DNA from: Dyella sp. ASV24
GTDB lineage: Bacteria > Pseudomonadota > Gammaproteobacteria > Xanthomonadales > Rhodanobacteraceae
Direction of reading: 5' to 3'
Length of the DNA: 64,000 nucleotides
Assembly (NCBI RefSeq): GCF_016428905.1
Contig: NZ_JAELTQ010000014.1
Span: forward strand, 1 to 64,000
Made by a program: the position numbers and the translations under genes. Positions 33,352 to 42,951 of this stretch are shown in pieces (the stretch's first letter is position 1; every line of letters begins with the position of its first letter). The notes under the pieces were generated by a model. That model worked only from the letters and a program-made list of their open reading frames with translations, had not been told where the DNA came from and searched no databases.

Positions 33352-34737
33352 TCAGTTCGGTGCGGACAGATCGTCCAGCAACGCCTTGAGGAAGCGCGCA
33401 GCTTCACCACCCGTGGCGGCGCGGTGATCGAAGGTGAGCGAGATCGGCATGCGGCGATGCACTTCGATGCCACCCATCACGGCCACCACGTCGTGGCTCA
33501 GCTTGCCGGCGCCGATGATGGCGACACACGGCGGCACGACGACCGGCGTGGCGTAACGACCCGCAAACATGCCGAAGTTCGACAGGCTGATGGTGTAACC
33601 CGACAGCTCCGACGCCGGAATGGTGCGATCTTCCACCGATGTACGCAGGCGCTTGATCGCTGCGCGGATGCCCGCGCCATCGAGCACGTCGGCATTGCGC
33701 AAGGCGGGCACGAACAGGCCTTCCTCGGTGTCCACGGCAATGCCGATGTCCACATGCGGATGCAGCGTGCGGGTGAGGTTCTTGCCGTCGAACCATGCAT
33801 TGAGCGCCGGCACGGCCTTGCACGCCACGACGATGGAGCGGATCAGGCGAGCGGTAATGTCCTGCTTGCCGATCCAGGCGTGCAGGTCGGCGTCGTCCAC
33901 CAGCGTGGTCGGCACCACGTTGGCGTGGGCTTCGGCCATGACGCGCGCCATATTGCGGCGAACGCCCTTGAGCTGTTCCGGCTGGCCGCTGGCCTGCACG
34001 CTCGGCGGCGCGGTGCGCACCGGCTTGCCGGCGAGCGAGGTGGCCGTGCGGGACGGTTCCGGCTCGGGCAGGCGGGGGGCCAGGTGGCGGCCGGCGTCTT
34101 CATGTACCGCGCGGGCAGGTGCGGCACCGAGTTGGGCGCTGCCGTTGGCGGCGGCGTTCTTCACGTCGGCCATGGTGACCACGCCGTCAGCGCCCGTCGG
34201 CTTGACGCGAGTCAGGTCGACCTTGAGCTTCTTGGCAAGCGCACGCACGGCTGGCACGGCCTTCACACCGCCGACGCTGCTGGCCTGTTCCACGTGCACG
34301 TGGCTGCCGGAGACCATGGCGCCGACTACGGTGCCTTCGTCTTCGCGATCGGCCTTGCCGTTGCCGCTGTCGATCTCGCCGCCTTCATCGGAGGCAACAA
34401 CCTTCTTCGGCTCGGCAGCTGCGCTGCCGGTGCCCTTCTTCGGGCCGTGGTGGTGGCCCGTGGCCTCGGCCTCGGCACGCTGTTTGGCGTTCGGGTCGGG
34501 CTCGAACTCGGCCAGTGCAGCACCGGTTTCAATGATGTCGCCGGCGGCGCCATGTAGCTTGGTCACCTTGCCGGTGTACGGGGAGGGCACGTCGACGACG
34601 GCCTTGGCGGTTTCCATCGAGCACAGCGGTGCGTCGAGCTTGATGGTGTCGCCTTCCTTCACGTGCCACTCGACGATGGTGGCGTCGGGCAGGCCTTCGC
34701 CGAGGTCGGGCAGGTAGAAAGTCTTGATATCGGCCAT
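33352..34737 (-). CDS. 2-oxoacid dehydrogenase E2 (dihydrolipoamide acyltransferase)
   Basis: The 461-residue protein has an N-terminal lipoyl domain (lipoyl Lys45 in METAKAVVDV), a Gly/Ala/Lys-rich linker, a peripheral subunit-binding domain (VRALAKKLKVDLTRVKPTG) and the acyltransferase core. The core ends TFDHRAATGG: His438 is present but the position of the catalytic Asp in HxxxDG is Thr442. It is the third gene of the E1alpha-E1beta-E2 operon, most like branched-chain 2-oxoacid dehydrogenase complexes. No E3 gene follows before the terminator. Confidence 0.88.
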   Translation of the reverse strand: MADIKTFYLPDLGEGLPDATIVEWHVKEGDTIKLDAPLCSMETAKAVVDVPSPYTGKVTKLHGAAGDIIETGAALAEFEPDPNAKQRAEAEATGHHHGPKKGTGSAAAEPKKVVASDEGGEIDSGNGKADREDEGTVVGAMVSGSHVHVEQASSVGGVKAVPAVRALAKKLKVDLTRVKPTGADGVVTMADVKNAAANGSAQLGAAPARAVHEDAGRHLAPRLPEPEPSRTATSLAGKPVRTAPPSVQASGQPEQLKGVRRNMARVMAEAHANVVPTTLVDDADLHAWIGKQDITARLIRSIVVACKAVPALNAWFDGKNLTRTLHPHVDIGIAVDTEEGLFVPALRNADVLDGAGIRAAIKRLRTSVEDRTIPASELSGYTISLSNFGMFAGRYATPVVVPPCVAIIGAGKLSHDVVAVMGGIEVHRRMPISLTFDHRAATGGEAARFLKALLDDLSAPN

Positions 34738-34812
34738 GAGTTTAATTCCGTGGTCAGGCGGAGAATTCGTTGTGCGATGTCCCGGCATGACCGGGACGTC
34801 GGGTACATGTTC

Positions 34813-35793
34813 TTAGCTGGCTGCCAACGCGCGCTTGGCGGCTTCCACCACGCGTTCGGCGCTCGGCATGTACTTCATTTCCAGGCGGAACAGCGGGATG
34901 TGCGTGTCGTAGCCGCTGACGCGTTCCACCGGCGCGAGCAGGTCGTACATGCATTCCTCGGCGAGACGTGCGGCGATTTCCGCGCCGAAACCCGCGGTCT
35001 TCGGGGCTTCGTGCACGATCACGCAGCGACCGGTCTTCTGCACCGATTCGGCAATCGTGTCGAAGTCCAGCGGGGTGAGCGTGGCGACGTCGATGACTTC
35101 GGCGCTGATGCCTTCTTCGGCGAGTGCGTCGGCCGCTTCCAGTGCTTCCTTCACCTGCGCGCCCCACGAGACGAGCGTGACGTCGGTGCCGTCGCGCAAC
35201 ACGAAGCACACGTCGAGCGGCAGTGCCTCGCCATCATCCGGCACCTCTTCCTTGTACTGACGGTAGATGCGCTTGGGCTCGAAGAACATCACCGGATCCG
35301 GATCACGGATAGCGGCCAGCAGCAGGCCGTAAGCACGCGCCGGCGACGACGGCATCACCACGCGCAGGCCCGGGATGTTGGTGAACAGGTGTTCGTTCGC
35401 TTCCGAGTGGTGCTCCGGCGCGCGAATGCCGCCGCCCCACGGTGCGCGCCATACGGCCGGCACGGTGATACGGCCGCGCGTGCGGTTGCGCATGCGGGCG
35501 GCGTGGCAGGCGATCTGCTCCATCATCGGGTAGATGAAGCCTTCGAACTGTGCTTCGGCGACGGGCTTCATGCCCTGGGCGGCGAGGCCCACGGTGACGC
35601 CGGCAATGGTGGTTTCGTCCAGCGGCGTGTCGAGCACGCGCAGTTCGCCGAACTTTTCTTGCAGGCCCTGGGTGGCGCGGAACACGCCACCGTTGACGCC
35701 GACGTCTTCGCCCAGCACCACGACGCTGTCGTCGTGCGCCATTTCATAAGCGAGAGCCTGAGTGACGGCTTCGATAAGGGTGATCTGTGCCAT
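34813..35793 (-). CDS. 2-oxoacid dehydrogenase E1 beta subunit
   Basis: The 326-residue protein has the transketolase pyrimidine-binding domain (MAHDDSVVVLGEDVGVNGG with the TPP-activating Glu) and a C-terminal transketolase domain (VTLVSWGAQVKEALEAAD). Together with the alpha subunit it decarboxylates a branched-chain or related 2-oxoacid and loads the acyl group onto E2. Only three bases separate it from the alpha gene, so the two are tightly coupled. Confidence 0.92.
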   Translation of the reverse strand: MAQITLIEAVTQALAYEMAHDDSVVVLGEDVGVNGGVFRATQGLQEKFGELRVLDTPLDETTIAGVTVGLAAQGMKPVAEAQFEGFIYPMMEQIACHAARMRNRTRGRITVPAVWRAPWGGGIRAPEHHSEANEHLFTNIPGLRVVMPSSPARAYGLLLAAIRDPDPVMFFEPKRIYRQYKEEVPDDGEALPLDVCFVLRDGTDVTLVSWGAQVKEALEAADALAEEGISAEVIDVATLTPLDFDTIAESVQKTGRCVIVHEAPKTAGFGAEIAARLAEECMYDLLAPVERVSGYDTHIPLFRLEMKYMPSAERVVEAAKRALAAS

Positions 35794-35796
35794 GAC

Positions 35797-36882
35797 TTAA
35801 TGGGCCTTCTTGTCGAGCTGGATGGCGAGATCGCGCTGCTTGGCGAGATCGGCGGGGACTTCGGCGAAGGTGTAGTCGAACATCGCCGTGACGGGCTGCG
35901 TCTTGGTCTCGAGGTAAGCGTTCACCTCGTTGTCCATCCAGTCGTCGCACTCGGCCTTCCAGGCTTCTTCCTTGGCGTCGTCCCACACGCCCTTGGCGAC
36001 CAGCCAATTGCGCAGGCGCTTCATCGGCTCCTTCGCCCAGGCGTCCTTCACTTCCTGCTCGCCGCGGTAGCGACGTGCATCGTCGGCGGTGGTGTGGTCG
36101 GAGAGGCGGTAGGTGACCAGCTCCAGCACGCTGCCGCCCTGGCCGTTGCGTGCTCGGTCCAGCGCGTCTTCCATCGCCTTGCGCACGGCAATGATGTCGT
36201 TGCCGTCCACCTGGATGGAGAACAGGCCCGCAGCAATACCCTTCTGCGCCAGCGTCGGCGCACCCGTCTGGATCTTGCGCGGCACCGAGATGGCCCACTG
36301 GTTGTTCACGATCACCGCGACCATCGGCAGGTTCTGTGCGCCGGTGATGTTGATGGCGCCGTAGAAGTCGCCCTTGGACGAACCACCGTCACCGATGGTG
36401 CACACGGCTACGCGCTTCTCATTGCGGATCTTGAACGCCAGCGCGGAACCGGCGGCATGCAGGCACTGTGTAGCGATCGGCACCGACCATGCGAAGTCGT
36501 GGCGAGCCGGTTCCTTCTGGTAGTCGTTGCCGCGCTCGTCGCCGCCCCAGTACATGTACACCTCGCGCGGCTGCACGCCGCGATAGAGCTGTGCACCGTA
36601 TTCGCGGTAGCTCGGTGCGAACACGTCCTCGGGCTTCATGGCGCTGCCGATGCCGACGTGAGCGGCTTCGTGGCCCAGGCAGCTGGCGTAGGTGCCGAGC
36701 TTGCCGGTGCGCTGCAGGGCGACCGACTTCGCGTCGAACACGCGGGTCGACAGCATGAGCTTGTACAGCTCAACCATGTGGTTGAGGTCTTTGGCGAATT
36801 CAGGCAGATCGTCACGGACCTGCTTACCTTCAGCATCGAGATACTGGAGATACTCGATTTCAAACTTGGCGGCGATGGACAC
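35797..36882 (-). CDS. 2-oxoacid dehydrogenase E1 alpha subunit
   Basis: The 361-residue thiamine diphosphate enzyme subunit carries the TPP motif GDGGSSKGDFYGAINITGAQ...NNQWAIS and the regulatory loop region YRLSDHTTADDARRYR typical of branched-chain-type E1 alpha. It starts with GTG 36882 after GGGAGCG, the best ribosome-binding site in the region. It is the first gene of the operon and is divergent from kynA, with a 214-bp shared control region. Confidence 0.92.
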   Translation of the reverse strand: MSIAAKFEIEYLQYLDAEGKQVRDDLPEFAKDLNHMVELYKLMLSTRVFDAKSVALQRTGKLGTYASCLGHEAAHVGIGSAMKPEDVFAPSYREYGAQLYRGVQPREVYMYWGGDERGNDYQKEPARHDFAWSVPIATQCLHAAGSALAFKIRNEKRVAVCTIGDGGSSKGDFYGAINITGAQNLPMVAVIVNNQWAISVPRKIQTGAPTLAQKGIAAGLFSIQVDGNDIIAVRKAMEDALDRARNGQGGSVLELVTYRLSDHTTADDARRYRGEQEVKDAWAKEPMKRLRNWLVAKGVWDDAKEEAWKAECDDWMDNEVNAYLETKTQPVTAMFDYTFAEVPADLAKQRDLAIQLDKKAH

Positions 36883-37096
36883 GACTCGCTCCCGGAGTGA
36901 GTAATGGTAGGGATTGGGGTGCCGGGGCGTCGGCGGCCCATCCAGTGGGGCCAGCAGCGGACGTAAAGCCCTGAGCAAGACGGAAATGATTACAGGCGGC
37001 CATGTTGCGCCGCAAGGCACAGCGCAGCATGCGCACTGGTACGGCGTTGGTCTTCACACCGGGTAACATGCGAACTTTTCCGCACCCCGGATCGAT

Positions 37097-37945
37097 ATGA
37101 CCGAGAACCAGCGCGACCTTGAGGCCGGCATCGAACTCGACCTGAACGGACGACTGACCTACGGCGGCTACCTGCGGCTGGACCAGTTGCTGACGGCCCA
37201 GCAGCCGCTGAGCGATCCGCCGCATCACGATGAAATGCTTTTTATCGTGCAGCACCAGGTGGCGGAACTGTGGATGAAACTGCTCATCCACGAGCTGAAA
37301 TCGGCGGTGGCGCACCTGCGCCGCGATGAGATCGATCCATGCCTGAAGATCCTGGCGCGCGTGAAGCACGTGCAGCGCCAGTTGTTCGAGCAATGGGCGG
37401 TGCTTGAAACGCTGACGCCCTCCGAATACCTGGAATTCCGCAGCGTGCTGGGCACGTCCTCGGGCTTCCAATCGCTGCAGTACCGGCAGATCGAATTTCT
37501 GCTGGGCAACAAGAATGCCCAGATGTTGCAGGTGTTTGCGTACGATCCTGCGGCGCAGGCGACGCTGCGCGAGGTACTGGAGGCGCCGAGCCTGTACGAC
37601 GAGTTCCTCTGTTACCTCGCGCGCCGCGGACACGCCGTGCCCGCAGAGCTGACGCAGCGCGACTGGTCGCAGCCCCATAAGCGTCATGAGGGCTTGCTGC
37701 CGGTGCTCAAGCGCATTTACGAAAACCGAACGACATTCTGGCCTGAGTACCACATGTGCGAGCAGCTGGTGGATGTGGAGGGTAGTTTCCAGATGTGGCG
37801 TTTCCGCCATATGAAAACCGTGGAACGGATCATCGGACACCGTCGTGGTACGGGTGGTTCCTCGGGCGTGGCCTTCCTGAAGAAGGCGCTGGATCTGGAG
37901 TTTTTCCCGGAACTGCTGGACGTGCGCACCGAACTGGGCGCCTGA
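37097..37945 (+). CDS. kynA: tryptophan 2,3-dioxygenase
   Basis: The 282-residue heme enzyme opens tryptophan to N-formylkynurenine. Signature stretches are [33 protein letters not shown] with the active-site His, and [26 protein letters not shown] with the heme-ligand His and substrate-binding loop. Length and sequence match Xanthomonas KynA. Other kynurenine-pathway genes are not in the window. Confidence 0.95.
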   Translation: MTENQRDLEAGIELDLNGRLTYGGYLRLDQLLTAQQPLSDPPHHDEMLFIVQHQVAELWMKLLIHELKSAVAHLRRDEIDPCLKILARVKHVQRQLFEQWAVLETLTPSEYLEFRSVLGTSSGFQSLQYRQIEFLLGNKNAQMLQVFAYDPAAQATLREVLEAPSLYDEFLCYLARRGHAVPAELTQRDWSQPHKRHEGLLPVLKRIYENRTTFWPEYHMCEQLVDVEGSFQMWRFRHMKTVERIIGHRRGTGGSSGVAFLKKALDLEFFPELLDVRTELGA

Positions 37946-38015
37946 GCCGTTTTCTTTCGCCAACCCAACGATGTGACGGCGCGCAGCGCGCCGTTTTGCT
38001 TGCAAAGGGGCATGC

Positions 38016-39524
38016 ATGAGCAACACCACCGAGACCGCACCCGCGTCCGCGCCTGATTTCCCGCAGATGCTCGGGCATCCACGGCCGCTGTGGATGTTGT
38101 TCATGACGGAATTCTGGGAACGCTTTGCGTTCTACAGCGTGAGCTGGGCTTTGGCGCTGTACATCGTGGCGCACTTCTTCCACGGCGACCCGGCGGGCGA
38201 GGCTTGGGCCAGCAAGATCTATGGCGCCTACACCGCGCTGATCTATGCCACCAGCATCTTCGGCGGCTTCGTCGCGGACAAGGTGATCGGCTACCAGCGT
38301 TCGATCCTGATCGGCGCGCTGGTGATGGCGGCAGGCCTGTTCGTGGTGATGCTGCCGAGCAAGGAGTTGTTCCTGCTGGGCCTGGCGATGGTCGTGGTCG
38401 GCAATGGCCTATTCAAGCCCAACATTTCGACCATGGTCGGCCAGTTGTATGGCCCCAAGGATGAGCGTCGCGACCGCGGTTTTACCTTGTTTTACATGGG
38501 CATCAATGGCGGCGCGCTGCTCGCGCCGCTGCTGACCGGCTGGTTGGCGGGTTATTTCACCGATACGCCGACGCAGGAAAATTATCGCGTGGTGTTCGCG
38601 GCGGCCGGTGTCGGCATGGCATTGAGCCTGCTCTGGTTCTGGTTTGGTCGCCGCGGCTTGAAGAATGTGGGTCGGCCAGCACCGGAAGCCGCCAGCCGCA
38701 TGCGCGTTGTATGGGTGCTGCTGGGCGTGCTGGTCGCGGTGCCTGTGGTTTACCTGCTGTTCGCCTTTATCGGTGCGAGTGGCCTGCAGTGGCTGTTGAG
38801 TCTGTTGTTTGTTGGCGTGGCCGCGATGCTGGTGGTGGAGGCGGTGCGGCATGACCGCGTGCAGCTCGACCGGGTGATCGCCATGCTGATCATCTTCGCC
38901 TTCAACATCCTGTTCTGGATGATGTATTTCCAGCTGGGGACGTCATTCAACTTCCTCGCAGCCAACATGGTCGACCGCGAGATGTTCGGCGGCTGGATGT
39001 TCCCGGTCGGCTGGTTCCAGTCGGTGAGCCCTGTGGCGATTATCGCGCTGGCACCGTTGGTGTCGCTGATGTGGGCATGGCTGGCCAAGCGCCACAAGGA
39101 GCCGTCGATCCCCCGCAAGTTCGGCCTGGGTCTGGTGTTCAACGGACTCGGCTTTACCGCGCTGATGTACGCCTTGACGTACTCGGTCAACAGCCACGGG
39201 CTGATCCCTTTCTGGCCGCTGACCGCCTGCTATGTGTTGCAGACCATTGGTGAGCTGTGTCTGTCGCCCATCGGCCTGTCGATGGTGACCAAGCTGGCAC
39301 CTCCGCGCGTGGTGGGCGTGGCGATGGGCGGCTGGTTCCTGTCGATGGCGGTCGGTGGCAACCTGTCCGGCCTGCTGGCGGGGCAGATCAGTGGAGAGAG
39401 CGGCATGACGGCGGCGTCCGCGCTGGCGGGCTTCACCTTCAGCTTCTGGTTGCTGGCGGGTGCCGGTGTGCTGCTGCTGTTGATTTCGCCGCTGATCAAC
39501 CGTTTGATGCACGGTGTGCGTTGA
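38016..39524 (+). CDS. POT family peptide transporter, copy 1
   Basis: The 502-residue membrane protein is a proton-dependent oligopeptide transporter. It has the proton-coupling ExxER motif in MTEFWERFAFYS, the POT signature FTLFYMGINGGALLAPLL and about 14 helices. A close paralogue follows 132 bases downstream. Peptide uptake fits the adjacent amino-acid catabolic genes. Confidence 0.9.
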   Translation: MSNTTETAPASAPDFPQMLGHPRPLWMLFMTEFWERFAFYSVSWALALYIVAHFFHGDPAGEAWASKIYGAYTALIYATSIFGGFVADKVIGYQRSILIGALVMAAGLFVVMLPSKELFLLGLAMVVVGNGLFKPNISTMVGQLYGPKDERRDRGFTLFYMGINGGALLAPLLTGWLAGYFTDTPTQENYRVVFAAAGVGMALSLLWFWFGRRGLKNVGRPAPEAASRMRVVWVLLGVLVAVPVVYLLFAFIGASGLQWLLSLLFVGVAAMLVVEAVRHDRVQLDRVIAMLIIFAFNILFWMMYFQLGTSFNFLAANMVDREMFGGWMFPVGWFQSVSPVAIIALAPLVSLMWAWLAKRHKEPSIPRKFGLGLVFNGLGFTALMYALTYSVNSHGLIPFWPLTACYVLQTIGELCLSPIGLSMVTKLAPPRVVGVAMGGWFLSMAVGGNLSGLLAGQISGESGMTAASALAGFTFSFWLLAGAGVLLLLISPLINRLMHGVR

Positions 39525-39656
39525 GAAGCAGCCTTATGCGGGGCCAGGGAATGGTGCGGTGCATTTGACGGGCCCAGGCGTGGCCGGTTACATGTCCGGA
39601 TTCGCAAGAACTTTCGACCGGCACGCGAGTGCCCTACCTGCCTTCATGGGGTTTGC

Positions 39657-41165
39657 ATGAGCGAGACCAACACTGCCACCGCGCCTTCGGTGCCCGATTA
39701 CCCGCAAACCATGGGGCATCCGCGTCCGTTGTGGATGCTCTTCATGACGGAGTTCTGGGAGCGCTTCGCGTTCTACGGCATGCGCTGGGCGCTGACGCTG
39801 TACATCGTCGCGGAGTTCTTCAAGGGCGACGCTGCCGGCCAGGGCTTCGCCAGCCGCACCTACGGCGCCTATCTGGCGCTGGTCTACGCCGCGGCGGTGT
39901 TCGGCGGTTATGTGGCGGATCGCGTACTTGGCTACCAGCGCTCGATTCTGGTCGGCGCGGTGGTGATGTCGGCCGGCCTGTTCATGATCATGCTGCCGAA
40001 CGAGCAGATCTTCCTGCTTGGCCTGTCCACGGTGATCGTGGGCAACGGCCTGTTCAAACCGAATATTTCTTCCATGGTGGGGCGACTCTACGGCGTGAGC
40101 GATGCGCGTCGCGATCGCGGTTTCACCTTGTTCTACATGGGCATCAACGCAGGTGCGCTGTTCTCGCCGCTGATCACGGGCTGGCTGGCCAGCCATTTCA
40201 CCGACACGCCCATGGAGCAGAACTACAAGCTGGTGTTCCTCGCGTCGGGCATCGGCATGTTGATCAGCCTGGTGTGGTTCTGGATCGGTCGCCGTCAGCT
40301 GAAGGGCGTGGGCCGCCCGACCGCGGATCAGGCGAACCGCATGCGCGTGGTCTACGTGTTGATCGGCTGCGTGCTGGCGATTCCGCTGGTGTATCTGGTG
40401 ATGGCCAAGGCCGGCGCCATCGTGCTGCAGTGGATGCTGAGCGCGTTGTTCGTAGGCCTGTCGCTGCTGTTGCTGGTGGAAGGCTTCCGCGAAGGCAAGG
40501 TGCAGCGCGACCGTGTGTTCGCCATGCTGATCATCTTTGTGTTCAACGTGCTGTTCTGGATGTTCTACGAACAGGCCGGCAGCTCGTTCAACTTCCTGGC
40601 GCAGAACATCGTGGACCGCGAGATGTTTGGCGGTTGGGAGTTCCCGGTGGGCTGGTTCCAGTCCGTCGCGCCGCTGGCGCTGGTGCTGCTGGCGCCGTTT
40701 GTGTCGCTGGCCTGGGGCTGGCTGGACAAGCGCAACATGGAGCCGTCCATCCCGCGCAAGTTCGGCCTGGGCCTGCTCGGTAACGCCGTGGCCTTCATCG
40801 TGCTGATGTACGCGCTGTCCAGCCTCGTGGACAGCCGTCACCTGATTCCGTTCTGGCCGCTGGTGCTGGTGTACGTGCTGCAGACGCTGGGCGAGCTGTG
40901 CCTGTCGCCCATCGGCCTGTCGATGGTGACCAAGCTCGCGCCGGTGCGGCTGGTGGGTTTTGCGATGGGTGGCTGGTTTCTGTCTACCGGTATCGGTAAC
41001 AACCTGTCGGGCATCTTCGCCGGCCATGTGAGCGGCGAAACCGGCATGACGGTGGCTTCGGCGCTCAGTGGCTTCACCTTCAGCTTCTGGTTGCTGGCGG
41101 GCGCCGGCACCTTGCTGTTCCTGATCGCCCCGCTAATCAACCGCCTGATGCACGGCGTGAAGTAA
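39657..41165 (+). CDS. POT family peptide transporter, copy 2
   Basis: The protein has the same length (502 residues) and architecture as the gene before it, with MTEFWERFAFYG and FTLFYMGINAGALFSPLI, and many identical stretches (GELCLSPIGLSMVTKLAP). It is clearly a tandem duplicate that has diverged mainly in the loops and the C-terminal third. The two may differ in peptide preference. Confidence 0.9.
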   Translation: MSETNTATAPSVPDYPQTMGHPRPLWMLFMTEFWERFAFYGMRWALTLYIVAEFFKGDAAGQGFASRTYGAYLALVYAAAVFGGYVADRVLGYQRSILVGAVVMSAGLFMIMLPNEQIFLLGLSTVIVGNGLFKPNISSMVGRLYGVSDARRDRGFTLFYMGINAGALFSPLITGWLASHFTDTPMEQNYKLVFLASGIGMLISLVWFWIGRRQLKGVGRPTADQANRMRVVYVLIGCVLAIPLVYLVMAKAGAIVLQWMLSALFVGLSLLLLVEGFREGKVQRDRVFAMLIIFVFNVLFWMFYEQAGSSFNFLAQNIVDREMFGGWEFPVGWFQSVAPLALVLLAPFVSLAWGWLDKRNMEPSIPRKFGLGLLGNAVAFIVLMYALSSLVDSRHLIPFWPLVLVYVLQTLGELCLSPIGLSMVTKLAPVRLVGFAMGGWFLSTGIGNNLSGIFAGHVSGETGMTVASALSGFTFSFWLLAGAGTLLFLIAPLINRLMHGVK

Positions 41166-41180
41166 GCCCCATACGAAGCG

Positions 41181-41205
41181 CGGGGCGGCGCAAGGCGCCG
41201 TCCCG
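41181..41205. terminator. hairpin between convergent genes
   Basis: CGGGGCGGCGC and GCGCCGTCCCG pair over 11 positions with one G-U, loop AAG. It sits between the ends of the second POT gene and the MarR gene. No T-run is present. Confidence 0.4.
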
Positions 41206-41222
41206 TGTCGGGCCTTCCAGCC

Positions 41223-41711
41223 TTATTTCGGCTCGATCGCCTGCAGCTTGTCCAGGATGCGCAACAGCCAGGTGCGCTCCTCTTCGTCCAGCTTGGACAT
41301 TAGATTTCGCTCGTGCTCGCGGGCCATGGGCGCCACCACTTCATGGATGGCCCAGCCGGCCTCGCTCAGGCCCAGTACGGAGCGACGCTTATCACCGTCG
41401 TGAATGGCGCGGGTGACCCAGCCGGTTTCCACCAGCTTGGACAGGGCACGGCTCACCGCCACCTTGTCCATCAGGGTGCGCTCGGCTACTTCACGGGCGG
41501 AAAGACCGTCAAAGCGGGCCAGCACGGCCATGACGCGCCATTCCGTCATGCTCAGGTCAAACCGGCGTTGATAATCGTCCGCAATGGCCTGGCTGACCGC
41601 GTTGGAGAGGATGGAAAGCCGGTAAGGCAGGAAATTTTCCAGCTCCAGCGGTGCATGATCAGGATGGTGTTCTTCGGCCACTGCTGCGACGCTCCTTGCA
41701 AATGGTTTCAT
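41223..41711 (-). CDS. MarR family transcriptional regulator
   Basis: The 162-residue protein has a MarR winged helix (residues ~55-125: MTEWRVMAVLARFDGLSAREVAERTLMDKVAVSRALSKLV, given by its ends). It diverges from hppD with 90 bases between starts, so it probably controls tyrosine catabolism in response to an aromatic ligand, as MarR-type regulators of homogentisate genes do in pseudomonads. Confidence 0.85.
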   Translation of the reverse strand: MKPFARSVAAVAEEHHPDHAPLELENFLPYRLSILSNAVSQAIADDYQRRFDLSMTEWRVMAVLARFDGLSAREVAERTLMDKVAVSRALSKLVETGWVTRAIHDGDKRRSVLGLSEAGWAIHEVVAPMAREHERNLMSKLDEEERTWLLRILDKLQAIEPK

Positions 41712-41801
41712 ATGTAACTATAACGCGAGGATTATGAGGATGGTCGCACGCTAGGCATGTTCAGGCGTAGGCCATCGAGCCCGGTCCATCAGGAGAGCCC
41801 C

Positions 41802-42899
41802 ATGAGCGCGCAGCCCAATCTTGGCATGCAGGTCACCACCTTCGAAAACCCCATGGGCATCAACGGATTCGAGTTTGTCGAATTCGCTGCCCCCGCCGGC
41901 CGCGGCCACGAGCTGCATACCCTGTTCAAGAGCATGGGCTTCAGCGCGGTGCTCAAGCACAAATCACGGCCGATCACGGTTTACCGCCAGGGCGGTGTGA
42001 ACCTGTTGGTCAACGAAGATCCCGACTCCTTCGCAGCTGAATTCGCCGAGGCCCATGGCCCGTGCGCAGCGGGTTTCGCCATCCGTTTCGAGAAGCCGGC
42101 AAAGGACGTCTATGGCGTCGTGCTTGGCAACGGCGGCGAAGCCGTGAGCGAAAAGGCTCATGCCAGCCGTGCAGTGAACGCGCCGGCGGTGAAGGGCATT
42201 GGCGACTGCATGCTGTACCTGATCGACCGTTACGGCGACAACGGCAGCATCTACGAAGGCGACTACGAGCCGATCGCTGGCGCCGATCTGAATCCGAAGG
42301 GTTTTGGCCTCACCTTCATCGACCATCTCACGCATAACCTCTACTTCGGCAACATGCAGAAGTGGTCGGACTACTACGAGCGTCTGTTCAACTTCCGCGA
42401 GATCCGCTACTTCGACATCAAGGGCGCCAAGACGGGTCTGGTGTCGAAGGCGATGACTGCGCCGGACGGCATCGTGCGCATTCCGCTCAACGAGTCGAGC
42501 GATCCGAAGTCGCAGATCAACGAATACCTCGACGCGTACCACGGCGAAGGCATCCAGCACATCGCTCTGTTCACCGACAACATCTACGACACGGTCGAAG
42601 CGATGCGTGCGAAGGGTGTGCAGTTCCTCGACACACCGGATACGTACTTCGACGTGATCGATATGCGCATCCCGAACCATGGCGAGGACGTGCCGCGCCT
42701 GGCCAAGAACAAGATCCTCATCGATGCTGATCCGGAGACCAAGCAGCGCAAGCTGCTGCAGATCTTCACGCAGAACAACATTGGCCCGATCTTCTTCGAG
42801 ATCATCCAGCGCAAGGGCAACGAGGGTTTCGGTGAAGGCAACTTCCAGGCGCTGTTCGAGTCGATCGAGCGCGATCAGATGAAGCGCGGCTTCCTGTAA
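41802..42899 (+). CDS. hppD: 4-hydroxyphenylpyruvate dioxygenase
   Basis: The 365-residue enzyme converts 4-hydroxyphenylpyruvate to homogentisate. The iron ligands are in DHLTHNLYFGNM (His), IQHIALFTDNIYD (His) and FFEIIQRKGNEGFGEGNF (Glu). The start at 41802 follows AGGAGAGCCCC. It is the first step of the homogentisate block that continues with hmgA and the hydrolase. Confidence 0.95.
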   Translation: MSAQPNLGMQVTTFENPMGINGFEFVEFAAPAGRGHELHTLFKSMGFSAVLKHKSRPITVYRQGGVNLLVNEDPDSFAAEFAEAHGPCAAGFAIRFEKPAKDVYGVVLGNGGEAVSEKAHASRAVNAPAVKGIGDCMLYLIDRYGDNGSIYEGDYEPIAGADLNPKGFGLTFIDHLTHNLYFGNMQKWSDYYERLFNFREIRYFDIKGAKTGLVSKAMTAPDGIVRIPLNESSDPKSQINEYLDAYHGEGIQHIALFTDNIYDTVEAMRAKGVQFLDTPDTYFDVIDMRIPNHGEDVPRLAKNKILIDADPETKQRKLLQIFTQNNIGPIFFEIIQRKGNEGFGEGNFQALFESIERDQMKRGFL

Positions 42900-42907
42900 A
42901 CCGCCAC

Positions 42908-42939
42908 GAAAAAGGCCGCCCGGGGAGGGCGGCCTTTTT
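42908..42939. terminator. bidirectional terminator after hppD
   Basis: AAAAAGGCCGCCC, loop, GGGCGGCCTTTTT: a perfect GC stem with A and T flanks, shared by hppD and the convergent DUF5362 gene. Confidence 0.9.
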
Positions 42940-42951
42940 GAGCGGAGGGTT

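Noticed and set aside
34663-36900. 745-codon open frame antisense to the 2-oxoacid dehydrogenase operon
   Set aside because: It is the mirror of three conserved enzymes; no independent support.
39588-41027. 479-codon open frame antisense to the second POT gene
   Set aside because: His/Gln-rich shadow of a membrane protein gene; no start signal or domain.
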